DNA from: Oscillospiraceae bacterium | Lineage (GTDB): Bacteria > Bacillota_A > Clostridia > Oscillospirales > CAG-272 | Direction of reading: 5' to 3' | DNA length: 23,208 bases | NCBI GenBank assembly: GCA_015063445.1 | Contig: SVUD01000031.1 | Span: 1-23,208, forward strand | In this document: positions 1 through 7,722 of the stretch, one piece after another | Position numbering within the stretch: the stretch's first letter is position 1 | Layout: each line of letters begins with the position of its first letter | Translations under genes and position numbers: made by a program | Notes under the pieces: model-generated | What the model saw: the letters and a program-made list of their open reading frames with translations, nothing else | Told to the model about the DNA's origin: nothing | Database searches by the model: none

Positions 1-549
1 AACAGGCTTAGGTACTATATCATCTAAAACATCTCTCTTTGTTAATATTTTTTGAGAAAACAATTTTTCAAGATACTTATCCCATCCTTCTCCAAACCTT
101 ATGTAATTTATAGATCCACGAGCTCTTTGACGAACGTATGAATCTCTGTCTTGTGCCAAAAAAAGAAGTTTTTCCCAATATCCTATAGGCTTTTTTCTCT
201 CTAACAATAAATTCAACTGCCAACGAGTGTTATATTGCGGATGTGATAATCCAATTTCTATTACTTTTTTTAATTGCTCTTCGGATGAGTAATCTTCTAT
301 ATATTCGAGAATGTTTTCTCCTTCGTTATCAAGTCCCATAACAGTAAGTAAATCGAATATTGAGTCGTCATCTAATGCATTTTTATTTACAATTTTCCTT
401 GCTGCAGATAATAATTCTTCCCACTTTGGAAAATCATCTTCATACTCTCTCAACCTCTGATTTAATCCATTCTCGTTATAGTCATCCTGCGTTTTGTTTA
501 GTTCTTCTATCATCCATTGCCAAAATTCATTTAATAGTTGTTTTATCAT
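1..549 (-). CDS. Partial helical-repeat protein, possible immunity protein
   Basis: An open frame runs from an ATG at 549 off the left edge, giving the first 183 residues without a stop. A strong GGAGGT Shine-Dalgarno lies 5 bases upstream of the ATG. The start reads MIKQLLNEFWQWMIEELNK and the rest is acidic and helical, with an alpha-solenoid (HEAT-like) look around residues 110-165, including DRDSYVRQRARGS. No signal peptide, membrane segment or catalytic motif is visible. It follows, after a 16-base gap, the short coding tail at 566-721, and both are more AT-rich than the housekeeping genes nearby. That arrangement, an acidic soluble protein right behind a protein tail, fits an immunity gene behind a toxin C-terminus, but this is inferred from context. 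I do not recognise the family, and a DNA-repair-like or unrelated HEAT protein is equally possible. Confidence 0.75.
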   Translation of the reverse strand, partial: MIKQLLNEFWQWMIEELNKTQDDYNENGLNQRLREYEDDFPKWEELLSAARKIVNKNALDDDSIFDLLTVMGLDNEGENILEYIEDYSSEEQLKKVIEIGLSHPQYNTRWQLNLLLERKKPIGYWEKLLFLAQDRDSYVRQRARGSINYIRFGEGWDKYLEKLFSQKILTKRDVLDDIVPKPV

Positions 550-565
550 AATTACCTCCAAATAA

Positions 566-721
566 TTAGTATATAGGGAAACCATGTATTCCATCTTCAC
601 TAAAATGAATCTCTATAGTTCGTCCATCGTTTGATGTACCTATTCGTACATTTGCTCTTTTTGGTTTACGTTGGCTGTTTATGCTTCCGTTGGTGTTAAT
701 ACTACAATATAATTGTACCAT
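566..721 (-). pseudogene. Coding tail, possible relic of a toxin C-terminus
   Basis: A 51-codon frame starts at an ATG at 721 and ends with TAA at 568-566. The last residues read HFSEDGIHGFPIY, and the middle is basic (SQRKPKRANVRIG). The sequence looks like the end of a structured domain rather than a random frame. The frame is closed upstream by TGA at 727-725, and the ATG has no Shine-Dalgarno. The ATG also overlaps a TGGTACAAT extended -10-like element, so it may not be a real start. I read it as the 3' remnant of a larger gene whose 5' part has been lost, sitting just before the possible immunity gene. A genuine short gene is the alternative. Confidence 0.4.
703..717. promoter_or_regulatory. 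Small palindrome over a possible minus-strand -10
   Basis: TACAAT and ATTGTA are separated by ATA, giving a perfect 6-base inverted repeat. On the minus strand this lies in TGGTACAAT, an extended -10-like sequence, so a promoter for the 1-549 gene could start transcription near 705. The -35 match is poor. Confidence 0.25.
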
Positions 722-1009
722 ATATCACGGCGCTTGAAAAGAGGCAAAATGCGTTTTTTACAATATGCATAATGACATTCGTCAAAATCACCTAAAAAAT
801 TCCTTCATATATAAATACCCTAAAAGTCGTCAAAACGTTACAAAAAAATCGAAAAAAATTTATTTTCAGCGTTTTGCACAAAGGGTTTTGTGCATTTTAA
901 CGAAGGAAAAATGCGTTTTTTGATATGAATTCAATAAAAAAAGTGAGGAACTTCACAAGTCCTCACTTTTCAATATTAAAAGCTAAAGCTTTAAAAATAT
1001 TTAATTAGC
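722..1009. other. AT-rich intergenic stretch without a gene
   Basis: No credible coding frame was seen. It holds two copies of AAAATGCGTTTTTT (near 747 and 908), a hairpin TGCACAAA-GGGT-TTTGTGCA at 875-894, and the pot operon terminator at its right end. The rest is A/T runs. Confidence 0.5.
936..970 (-). terminator. Intrinsic terminator of the pot operon
   Basis: AAAAGTGAGGA (939-949) and TCCTCACTTTT (960-970) form an 11-base perfect stem with a 10-base loop. Read on the minus strand, the stem is followed by a T run. It lies 40 bases beyond the potD stop. Confidence 0.88.
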
Positions 1010-2410
1010 CTATTGTTTGTTTTGCGCTGCGCGTTTTGCGAGCATTTTTTCCTTGTCCCTGAGTCTGTAATCGCGTGAGCGCTTTTTCTTGATATAGGTA
1101 GTATATCCGGCAAAGCCTAAGAGCGCTACAACGATAGTTATACTCGTTATGTGAACCCAAAGCTCAGTCGAGCCCGAAATCTTAAGATTTTCCCAAAGGG
1201 TGTTGACCTGAGTCTGTACCTCTGGAGTGAAGCTTCTGTAGCAAGCGGGAGCGTTCACGTCGGGGAAGAGGGAATTGTAATATGCGTTAACGCTGTCAGG
1301 CGTATAGTTGTAGAGAAGATCGTAAGCGTTTTCTCCGTTATCGCCCTCGTAAGCGTAATCGCTCATAGCCTCGATATATTCATCGTTATTCTGAACGGCG
1401 GTATTTGGAGAAGCGTATCCAAGGTAGGTAGCGTTCGCAACGCCCGCCTCTTCACCGATCATAAAGTTAATATATTCCTTTGCCAAATGAGGATTCGATG
1501 AGCATTTAGGAATGCACATAGCGTCAACAAAGTAGTTAGAGCCTTCCTTCGGATAGTAGAAGCCGAGATTTTCCTGCTCCTCAACCATAGTCAAAAAGTC
1601 ACCGACGTAATATGCGGCAATAGCTGCGGATTCGCTCTTCATTTTGTTGAATATTTCGTCGTTTACGTAGCCCTGGAGAATAGGCTTCTGCTCCTCAAGA
1701 AGCTTAAGTGCCTCGTCCCAGACCTCGCTGTCCTCGGAGTTAATGTCAAGCCCCTTCCAATACATTGCGGTTGCGAATGCGTCACGCGGGTTGTTAAACT
1801 GCAGAATGTTACCCGCGTATTTTTCGTCCCAGAGAAGTCCCCAGCTTTGCTTGTCAACGTCCTCCTTTGACACCATCGTCTTGTTGTATATGATTCCAAC
1901 CATACCATAGGTATAGGGAACGGAATACTTGTTTTCGGGGTCGTAATAAGCGTTTTTGAAGCTCTCTTCAATGTTTTTATAATTTGAGAGGCTTGAGGTA
2001 TCAAACGCAAGAAGCATATCTTCCTTGCGCAGCTTTTCTATCATATAGTCGGACGGAATAATTACGTCGTAGGAAACTGCGCTGTTTTTGAGCTTTGAGT
2101 ACATATCCTCGTTAGTCGGATACGTCGAATACTCAACCTTTATCTCGATTCCGCCGTATTTCTCCGAAAGGTTTTCATTAAAATATCTTTCAAATTCCTT
2201 GTTTGTGTCGTAGGAGTCCTCGGAGCCGTCAGAGATGTATTCACCCCAGTTATAAACGTTGAGCGTAACCTTTTGTCCTCTTTTATAAGAGGGCATCGGT
2301 ATTTGTTCAATGCTCTTCGAGTCTTTTGTGTCGGTCTGTTTACCGCCGCACGCAAAAAGCGAAAGCGAGAGTGTTAAAATCAATAAAGCGGCAAAAATTC
2401 TTTTAATCAT
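1010..2410 (-). CDS. potD: Spermidine/putrescine-binding lipoprotein PotD with C-terminal membrane segment
   Basis: This is the extracellular polyamine-binding component of the PotABCD importer, 466 residues. The N-terminus is a lipoprotein signal with lipobox LFAC, so Cys21 should be lipidated. The ligand-binding family signature VYNWGEYI follows near residue 52, with IIPSDYMIEKL further on and VDAMCIPK near residue 295, matching PotD/PotF polyamine-pocket segments. The protein is about 100 residues longer than typical PotD. The extra part, after residue 405, contains a hydrophobic helix (HITSITIVVALLGFAGYTTY) and a strongly basic tail. It would therefore be held by both a lipid and a transmembrane helix. 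The ATG overlaps the potC stop by 4 bases, which suggests translational coupling, and AAAGGCGG precedes it. The transporter assignment is secure; spermidine versus putrescine preference cannot be read. Confidence 0.93.
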   Translation of the reverse strand: MIKRIFAALLILTLSLSLFACGGKQTDTKDSKSIEQIPMPSYKRGQKVTLNVYNWGEYISDGSEDSYDTNKEFERYFNENLSEKYGGIEIKVEYSTYPTNEDMYSKLKNSAVSYDVIIPSDYMIEKLRKEDMLLAFDTSSLSNYKNIEESFKNAYYDPENKYSVPYTYGMVGIIYNKTMVSKEDVDKQSWGLLWDEKYAGNILQFNNPRDAFATAMYWKGLDINSEDSEVWDEALKLLEEQKPILQGYVNDEIFNKMKSESAAIAAYYVGDFLTMVEEQENLGFYYPKEGSNYFVDAMCIPKCSSNPHLAKEYINFMIGEEAGVANATYLGYASPNTAVQNNDEYIEAMSDYAYEGDNGENAYDLLYNYTPDSVNAYYNSLFPDVNAPACYRSFTPEVQTQVNTLWENLKISGSTELWVHITSITIVVALLGFAGYTTYIKKKRSRDYRLRDKEKMLAKRAAQNKQ

Positions 2411-3234
2411 TTTCTTTTACCGCCTTTCTTGAAGGGATCGGCAGTGCGCTTCGTGGTCTTTACGTTAGAAATTATAAGCAGAACGAATACCGAGACGATG
2501 ATAATGGTTGAAAGCGCATACATATCGGGCTTAACCGTCTTTTTAGTCATTGAGTAGATAAGAAGCGGAAGAGTCTGGAAATTCGTAGGACCTACGAAGT
2601 AGGAGATAACGAAGTCGTCAAGAGACATAGTAAACGCCATGACCATACCCGAAATAACGCCGGGCATAATGTTGGGCAGCTTAACCTTGAAGAAAGCCTG
2701 AATGGGAGTGCAGCCAAGGTCGAGCGCCGCCTCGGAAAGAGAATTGCCAAGCTCGTTTATTCTCGGCAGCACCGAGAGAATAACGTAGGGCAGGCAGAAT
2801 GTCGTATGAGCGATAAGCATAGCAAGGAAGCCTATCGAGTTGTAATCCGCTATTTTAAAGATGCTCATAACCGCCGCGAAGAATAGCATCATAGACATAC
2901 CCGTAACGATATCGGGGTTCATCATAGGTATATTTGTAACCGAAGTAACCGCCGTTTTGTAAAGCTTACTTCTCATTTTGTATATACCCTCTGCAGCCGC
3001 AGTACCGATAACCGTTGCAATAAGCGATGAGCTTATAGCGAGAATGAGGGTGTTTCTCAGCGCTATCCAAGCCTCTTCTGAGCGGAAAAGCTCACGGTAC
3101 CAGCGGAAGCTGAAGCCCGAAAATTCCGCAGTGCTTGCGGTAGCGTTGAACGAGAAAAGAATAACCGTCACAATCGGTATATAAAGGATACCGAAAATCA
3201 AGCAAAGGTATATTGTGGAAGCGTATTTTTTCAT
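2407..3234 (-). CDS. potC: Polyamine ABC transporter permease PotC
   Basis: The inner-membrane permease of 275 residues has six predicted membrane helices. The EAA loop that docks onto the ATPase is visible as SEAALDLGCTPIQAFFKVKL, followed by PNIMPG. A following segment, FTMSLDDFVISYFVGP, is characteristic of PotC-type permeases of the binding-protein-dependent family. A GGAGGT Shine-Dalgarno lies 8 bases before the ATG, inside the end of potB, and the two genes overlap by 4 bases. PotC pairs with PotB to form the translocation channel. Length and motifs are normal for the family, and nothing looks broken. Confidence 0.95.
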   Translation of the reverse strand: MKKYASTIYLCLIFGILYIPIVTVILFSFNATASTAEFSGFSFRWYRELFRSEEAWIALRNTLILAISSSLIATVIGTAAAEGIYKMRSKLYKTAVTSVTNIPMMNPDIVTGMSMMLFFAAVMSIFKIADYNSIGFLAMLIAHTTFCLPYVILSVLPRINELGNSLSEAALDLGCTPIQAFFKVKLPNIMPGVISGMVMAFTMSLDDFVISYFVGPTNFQTLPLLIYSMTKKTVKPDMYALSTIIIVSVFVLLIISNVKTTKRTADPFKKGGKRK

Positions 3235-4043
3235 ACTATTATACCTCCGTCGCTTGAATCTCCGAATTTATTCATAACGGTAAGTGAAATAAGAATCAAT
3301 ACCATCATAACGAGTGAAATAGCAGCGCCGACGTTAAGCGCGCCCGCAAGGAATTGCCTTTCAATCGTATCTCCGATAAGCTCAAACGTTCCGCCGCCGA
3401 GCTTCTGAGAGATATAGAAGGTGCTGATAGAGGGAACGAGAACCATCGTAACGCCCGAAATTATACCCGAGCGAGATAGGGGAAGTATAACCTTCGTCAT
3501 AGTAAAGAAGGTATTGCAGCCGAGGTCGCTCGCAGCCTCCCACATATTCTTGTCTATCTTCGATACGCACGTGTAGATAGGAAGAACCATATAGGGAAGG
3601 AAGTCGTATACCATACCGAATATAACAGCGCCCTTAGTACCTATTATCTGCATAGAAGTGCCGAGAAGCGTATTTATAATACCTCCGTTATCAAGAAGAG
3701 CCATTATGGAATAGGTTCTTATAAGAAGGTTTGTCCACATCGGGAGCATAAGAAGCATCATAAATATCTTCTGTGTCTTAGGCTTTGATCTTGCCATAAT
3801 GTAAGCAAGAGGATAACCGAGCAAAAGGCATATAGCGGTAGCTATTATCGATAGCTCAAGAGAGAGCCAGAATATAGATGCGTAGCTCGGCAAAGAGGCT
3901 ATATTCGAGAATGAAAAATTACCGTTTGCATCGGTAAATGCGTAATACAGAACTATCAAAAGCGGCAAAATTATGAAAAGCACGGACCAAAAAACGTGCG
4001 GCGCCGCAGCGATAGACTGCATAAAGGATTTCTTATTTTTCAT
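3231..4043 (-). CDS. potB: Polyamine ABC transporter permease PotB
   Basis: The second membrane subunit, 270 residues, has six predicted helices and a short cytoplasmic N-terminus. The EAA-loop motif is WEAASDLGCNTFFTMTKVIL, followed by PLSRSG, and the PotB-typical helix region MLPMWTNLLIRTYS is present. It lies 18 bases downstream of potA and overlaps potC by 4 bases. An AAAGGA Shine-Dalgarno stands somewhat far upstream of the ATG. Together with PotC it forms the channel energised by PotA. Identity as a PotB-type permease is clear from motifs and operon position. Confidence 0.95.
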   Translation of the reverse strand: MKNKKSFMQSIAAAPHVFWSVLFIILPLLIVLYYAFTDANGNFSFSNIASLPSYASIFWLSLELSIIATAICLLLGYPLAYIMARSKPKTQKIFMMLLMLPMWTNLLIRTYSIMALLDNGGIINTLLGTSMQIIGTKGAVIFGMVYDFLPYMVLPIYTCVSKIDKNMWEAASDLGCNTFFTMTKVILPLSRSGIISGVTMVLVPSISTFYISQKLGGGTFELIGDTIERQFLAGALNVGAAISLVMMVLILISLTVMNKFGDSSDGGIIV

Positions 4044-4061
4044 TTATCTTTTCGTCCTTTA

Positions 4062-5180
4062 TCAAAATTCCTCGGCAGTATCGGCGTCGGAGAGCTGATC
4101 TATCTCGTCAGAGAACGAGGAGTAATCTCCGAACATACCCGAATACTTGGATTTTTTCATAACGTGAATTGCGTCGGGCTCTATATAAAGTCCGATTTTT
4201 GCCTCCGGAGCAACGTAATCGGTGGATTGTATCATCCATTTGAAACCGCCGATATCTACGATTATCTCGTAGTGAACGCCCTTGAAGGTAACGCTTGTAA
4301 CTACGCCGGTAAGCATACCCTTTTCAGGCGTAACGACGTCAACGTCCTCAGGACGAACGACAACGTCCACCTGCTCGTTACGCTCAAATCCGCCGTCAAG
4401 ACAGTCAAAAGTGTGTCCCGACATACGAACACGCTTGTCCTCGAGCATAACGCCGTCGACAATGTTACTTTCACCGATAAAGTCTGCAACAAAGGCATTT
4501 TTCGGCTCGTTGTATATATCCGTCGGCGTACCTATCTGCTGAATTTCACCGTCAGCCATAACCACGATAGTGTCGGACATTGAGAGTGCCTCCTCCTGAT
4601 CGTGAGTTACGTAGATAAAGGTAATTCCGATAGCCTTTTGTATGTTTTTAAGCTCGTTCTGCATATCCTTTCTGAGCTTAAGGTCGAGCGCGCCGAGAGG
4701 CTCGTCGAGAAGAAGCACCTTAGGATGAGCAACGAGAGCTCTTGCTATTGCGACTCTCTGCTGCTGACCGCCCGAGAGAGTGCTTACGCTCTTGTTCTCA
4801 AAGCCCGAGAGCGCAACCATTTTGAGCATATCCGTAACTCTTGTCTTTATGTCGGCTTCGGGCAGCTTCTTCATTCTTAAAGGAAAAGCTATATTTTCAT
4901 AAACGTTGAGGTGAGGGAATAAAGCGTATTTCTGGAAAACGGTGTTTACCTTTCTCTTGTGAGGAGGAACCTCGCTTATTTCTGTTCCGTTGAAGTATAA
5001 TTCACCCTCGTCGGCAGTTTCAAATCCGCCGATAATACGGAGCATAGTAGTCTTTCCGCATCCGGAAGGACCGAGAAGGGTAATGAACTCTCCGTCTCTT
5101 ATATATAGATTGATAGAATTTAAAACACATTCACCGTCAAAAGATTTGGTGATTCCTTTCAACTCAATGAGCTTTGCCAT
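4062..5180 (-). CDS. potA: Polyamine ABC transporter ATPase PotA
   Basis: The cytoplasmic ATPase, 372 residues, energises polyamine import. Walker A is GPSGCGKT (residues 37-44), the signature is [15 protein letters not shown], Walker B is [11 protein letters not shown] and the switch histidine is in YVTHDQEEA. After about residue 240 comes a TOBE-type regulatory domain containing [10 protein letters not shown], typical of PotA/MalK-like ATPases. It is the first gene of potABCD. The best Shine-Dalgarno, GAAAGGA, is about 17 bases from the ATG, which is too far, so initiation may rely on AAGAA or use a non-ATG start upstream; the ATG at 5180 is still the best match to family length. Transcription probably starts near 5303. 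Confidence 0.96.
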   Translation of the reverse strand: MAKLIELKGITKSFDGECVLNSINLYIRDGEFITLLGPSGCGKTTMLRIIGGFETADEGELYFNGTEISEVPPHKRKVNTVFQKYALFPHLNVYENIAFPLRMKKLPEADIKTRVTDMLKMVALSGFENKSVSTLSGGQQQRVAIARALVAHPKVLLLDEPLGALDLKLRKDMQNELKNIQKAIGITFIYVTHDQEEALSMSDTIVVMADGEIQQIGTPTDIYNEPKNAFVADFIGESNIVDGVMLEDKRVRMSGHTFDCLDGGFERNEQVDVVVRPEDVDVVTPEKGMLTGVVTSVTFKGVHYEIIVDIGGFKWMIQSTDYVAPEAKIGLYIEPDAIHVMKKSKYSGMFGDYSSFSDEIDQLSDADTAEEF

Positions 5181-5309
5181 TTTCTTAAAATCCGATATCC
5201 TTTCTGTTTGAAAATTGCCTCATACCGAGAGCTAAAAAAAGCGAGTATCTATCCGTCACACGTGCGCATGCGGAAAAGAGTCGAAAATTGTATATTATAA
5301 TATGAGGGT

Positions 5310-5338
5310 ATTATAACAAAAAGATATGAGTTTTGCAA
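5310..5338 (-). promoter_or_regulatory. Promoter of the potABCD operon
   Basis: On the minus strand, -35 TTGCAA (5338-5333), a 17-base spacer and -10 TATAAT (5315-5310) give a near-consensus vegetative promoter. It predicts a leader of about 120 bases before potA. Confidence 0.75.
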
Positions 5339-5430
5339 TAGTTTTTATAAAAGTTTTTTTGAAAATATCTTAAATTAAGTGCGATAAGCCGTGAAAATTC
5401 TACCAAAAACTGCGGTTTTCTTTATGATAA

Positions 5431-5463
5431 CTCTCGAAATCTCTTAAAATCTCTCGAAATCTC
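5431..5463. repeat. Two 13-base direct repeats, 20 bases apart
   Basis: CTCTCGAAATCTC occurs at 5431-5443 and again at 5451-5463, two helical turns apart, so both copies lie on the same face of the DNA. The spacing suggests a binding site about 100 bases upstream of the pot promoter. No protein is known to bind it. Confidence 0.5.
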
Positions 5464-5508
5464 GTTTTTTCTCGTAAAATTCAAGCGCATAGGCGTATAA
5501 TGATTTTT

Positions 5509-6162
5509 TTAAAAGAATGGATTCTGTTTTTTTGATTTTTTGCCCCTTTTTTTCTCAAAAACCGAAGTGTCACAGCAAATGGCTTTAAAAAGAGAAGCGA
5601 GAAAAATGAAAAATATCCAATATCCGCCGTCAAAGGAGCGTATAAGATAAAGAGCCGTCAGGCAGAAAACCGCAGACAGTAAAAACGACGCCGAGCGCAA
5701 AAGTGCGCCCGATGGCTTAAAGGACGTATACTGATTAAGAAAGCATTCGATTATCCGATATCCGTCATACCCCTCGATAGGAACGAGATTCGATACCGCT
5801 GTGAAAAGATTTATAAGTCCGAAAATCCTCGCGTATTCGCCTACGCCCAAGATAGAAAAGGGACTGACCAGAAGAAAAATCGCTACATTAGTAAGAGGAC
5901 CCGAAAGCGAAATTATCAGCTCTTCCTTGTAAGAAAGACTGTTTTGCATAGAGAGTCTTAAGCCCGATATCACACCGAAAAATCTGTACTTGCCCGAGTA
6001 AAGCGTAAAAGCAAATACGTGCCCGAGCTCATGCGCTAACGCAGATATAAGTGTCAGAATGGCAACGTAGGGCTTGTCAAAGGCGAAAATAAGAACAAGC
6101 CAGAACGATAGCGGTAAAATTTTGATTAGAAGCTTTATAAGCCTTATGCAGCATTTTTTCAT
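5509..6162 (-). CDS. M50 (site-2-type) membrane metalloprotease
   Basis: This integral-membrane zinc protease of 217 residues has several predicted helices. The zinc-binding HExxH motif is HELGH at residues 44-48. The distal M50 motif is visible as NLVPIEGYDG at 125-134, with Asp133 the expected third zinc ligand. GPLTN at 88-92 matches the conserved Gly/Asn segment between them. All key residues are present, so it should be active in cleaving transmembrane substrates. The size and layout resemble the SpoIVFB-like minimal group, without PDZ or CBS domains, and the C-terminus is strongly basic. The ATG has AAGGAG upstream. It appears monocistronic; no partner gene nearby identifies its substrate. 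Sporulation, stress sigma-factor or peptide signal processing are all possible. Confidence 0.85.
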   Translation of the reverse strand: MKKCCIRLIKLLIKILPLSFWLVLIFAFDKPYVAILTLISALAHELGHVFAFTLYSGKYRFFGVISGLRLSMQNSLSYKEELIISLSGPLTNVAIFLLVSPFSILGVGEYARIFGLINLFTAVSNLVPIEGYDGYRIIECFLNQYTSFKPSGALLRSASFLLSAVFCLTALYLIRSFDGGYWIFFIFLASLFKAICCDTSVFEKKRGKKSKKQNPFF

Positions 6163-6202
6163 AGCACGGCATCTCCTTGAATTTTTAATATAGCTTACAA
6201 TG

Positions 6203-6208
6203 ATTATA
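6203..6208 (-). promoter_or_regulatory. Possible -10 of the M50 protease gene
   Basis: TATAAT on the minus strand lies 40 bases upstream of the protease ATG. The best -35 candidate (TTTCAT, 18-base spacing) is weak. Confidence 0.35.
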
Positions 6209-6263
6209 TGAGAGAGAAAAGCCTTTATGAAACAAAAAACGAGGAAAGCCGTGCGTCAACAGA

Positions 6264-6299
6264 TTGTAAAAAAAACGATTTTTGTAAAAAAACGATTTT
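6264..6299. repeat. Tandem A-tract repeat upstream of the sdpR promoter
   Basis: Two nearly identical units of TTGTA(7-8)CGATTT lie end to end at 6264-6281 and 6282-6299, ending 4 bases before the -35. The position and phased A-tracts resemble an UP element that contacts the RNA polymerase alpha subunit. The function is inferred. Confidence 0.55.
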
Positions 6300-6303
6300 G
6301 CTA

Positions 6304-6332
6304 TTGACAAGGATGGGGAAGTGTGATATAAT
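6304..6332 (+). promoter_or_regulatory. Consensus promoter of the sdpRI-ABC operon
   Basis: TTGACA (6304-6309), exactly 17 bases, then TATAAT (6327-6332): a perfect vegetative promoter. Transcription should start near 6339, within the inverted repeat. Confidence 0.9.
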
Positions 6333-6333
6333 A

Positions 6334-6362
6334 CATTTAACAATTAGGTTAAATGTTAAATG
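6334..6362. promoter_or_regulatory. Putative SdpR/ArsR operator
   Basis: CATTTAAC (6334-6341) and GTTAAATG (6348-6355) form a perfect 8-base inverted repeat with a 6-base spacer. A second GTTAAATG follows directly at 6355-6362. The repeat covers the predicted start site and early leader, a typical place for an autorepressor of the ArsR family. Binding by the adjacent regulator is inferred. Confidence 0.7.
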
Positions 6363-6374
6363 AAAGGAGAGACT

Positions 6375-6650
6375 ATGGGCATTCAGAATACGATGCGAGC
6401 GCTTGCCGACCCGATAAGGCGTGAAATTTTATCGCTTCTCAAGGGTGGAAGAATGTCTGCGGGGGATATTGCCGAGCATTTCGACGTAACCGGCGCATCT
6501 ATCTCGAGGCACCTATCCGTGTTAAAGGAAGCGGACCTTATACGAGATATGCGTGAGGGAAAATTCATATATTACGAGTTATGCACGTCGGTGCTTGAGG
6601 AAATACTTTTATGGGTAAGTAATCTTAAGGGGGATAAGAAGGATGATTAG
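6375..6650 (+). CDS. sdpR: ArsR-family autorepressor, SdpR-like
   Basis: A 91-residue winged-helix repressor. The start MGIQNTMRALADPIRREIL and the segments MSAGDIAEHF, ISRHLSVLKEADLI and GKFIYYEL closely follow Bacillus SdpR, including its length of about 90 residues. No metal-binding CxC motif is present, so it is not a metal sensor. The ATG at 6375 is preferred to the in-frame ATG at 6360 because AAAGGAG (6363-6369) lies 5 bases upstream of it. In Bacillus, SdpR represses its own operon and is sequestered at the membrane by SdpI when the SDP toxin is bound. The same logic is expected here, with the repeat at 6334-6362 as operator. The reading frame overlaps the SdpI-like gene by 8 bases, so the two should be translated in step. 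Confidence 0.9.
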   Translation: MGIQNTMRALADPIRREILSLLKGGRMSAGDIAEHFDVTGASISRHLSVLKEADLIRDMREGKFIYYELCTSVLEEILLWVSNLKGDKKDD

Positions 6651-7713
6651 AGAAAACAAGTTTAAAATTATTATTTCATCGGTGACAACGCTTTTGCCGA
6701 TGATAGTCGGTATTTGTCTTTGGGGCAAAATTTCCGAGGGCTATGAAGGGGTTATGCGCTCTGTAAAGATAATGGCGATATTCGTGCTTCCGTCTGTTAT
6801 GGTTCTTCTGAATGCGCTTTGCCTCATCTTCACGCATTTGGACTCTAAAAATAGAGAACAGAATAAAAAGGTGATTGCCTTGGTGCTATGGATACTGCCA
6901 TTAATATCGGTTTACGCAAGCATGATTTTTTATTCCGTGCTTTTGGGATGGAATGTTGATTTTCAGATTTTGACATCTGCTTTGCTTGGCGTTATGTTCG
7001 TAATTATCGGTAATTATATGCCAAAAAGTAAACAAAACCGTACAATTGGCGTTAAAATACGTTGGACTCTCGCAAATGAGGAAAACTGGAATGCCACTCA
7101 TAGATTTACGGGAAAGCTTTGGTTCTTTATCGGATTTGCAATGATTTTTTCGGGCTTTTTACCCGGGATTTTATTCGTTATAGCATTTGCGGTAATATTG
7201 CTGACGGCTGTAATTCTTCCTTTTTTATATTCGTATCTTTACTACAAAAACAACCTTAAAAGCGGTAATCAGAGAAAAGAAGATTATGACTTTGCAAGAA
7301 GACCTTGCGATAAAAAGGTCGCTGTTATTTCTATCGTAGCAGTAAGCGTAATTTTAATAGCCGCTGCGGTTCTGATGTTCACTGGAAATGTTGAAATTTC
7401 TCTCGATGAGAATGCGTTGCTTATCGAGGCATCGTATCATTCGGATGAGTCTGTTTCTTACACGGATATAACTGAAATAGAGTATAGAGTTAACACGGAT
7501 AAGGGTATGCGTGTTGTTGGATTTGCCTCGGCAAGACTCCTTTTGGGAATGTTTAAAAATGATGAATTCGGCTCATACACAAGATTTTCATACGTAGGCT
7601 GCGACGATGATATTATCTTAACCGTTGGTGAAAGAAAAATTGCTATAAGCGCAAAAAACGAGGCCGAAACGCGCGCTCTCTACCAGGCTCTTTTGGAAAA
7701 ACTTAAAAAATAA
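6643..7713 (+). CDS. sdpI: SdpI-like membrane protein with C-terminal PH-like domain
   Basis: A 356-residue membrane protein. Residues 10-30 form a DUF1648-type first helix. Residues 120-200 carry the SdpI family core, with NYMPKSKQNRTIGVKIRWTL and WNATHRFTGKLWF. In Bacillus subtilis SdpI is both the immunity protein against the SDP toxin and the sensor that ties up SdpR. This protein goes further: after another helix (about 225-247), residues 248-356 form a beta-rich extension with SYTDITEIEYR, GFASARLLLGMF and a final helix, resembling bacterial PH-like domains (PF10882 type). Which side of the membrane this domain faces is not certain. It lies between the repressor and the ABC pair, so it probably senses or neutralises an envelope-acting peptide. 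No toxin gene is visible. Confidence 0.85.
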   Translation: MIRENKFKIIISSVTTLLPMIVGICLWGKISEGYEGVMRSVKIMAIFVLPSVMVLLNALCLIFTHLDSKNREQNKKVIALVLWILPLISVYASMIFYSVLLGWNVDFQILTSALLGVMFVIIGNYMPKSKQNRTIGVKIRWTLANEENWNATHRFTGKLWFFIGFAMIFSGFLPGILFVIAFAVILLTAVILPFLYSYLYYKNNLKSGNQRKEDYDFARRPCDKKVAVISIVAVSVILIAAAVLMFTGNVEISLDENALLIEASYHSDESVSYTDITEIEYRVNTDKGMRVVGFASARLLLGMFKNDEFGSYTRFSYVGCDDDIILTVGERKIAISAKNEAETRALYQALLEKLKK

Positions 7714-7722
7714 GGGGGAAAT

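Larger units (their letters stand above)
5181..5508. other. Intergenic region between potA and the M50 protease gene
   Basis: This 328-base stretch has no credible gene. It holds the pot promoter, a leader containing CGCATGCG and CACGTG palindromes (5250-5275), and the direct repeat at 5431-5463. I see no known riboswitch and no convincing terminator for the protease gene. Confidence 0.6.

Noticed and set aside
875..894. Hairpin TGCACAAA/TTTGTGCA as a plus-strand terminator
   Set aside because: No plus-strand gene lies upstream, and only four T follow.
4282..4583. Plus-strand open frames opposite potA
   Set aside because: They mirror potA codons, lack ribosome sites and look like no protein family; potA motifs are complete.
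5181..5303. Riboswitch in the potA leader
   Set aside because: The length would allow one, but I see no known conserved core or terminator/antiterminator pair.
6360..6374. Longer sdpR start at ATG 6360
   Set aside because: It would put the ribosome site AAAGGAG inside the gene; ATG 6375 has ideal spacing and matches SdpR length.
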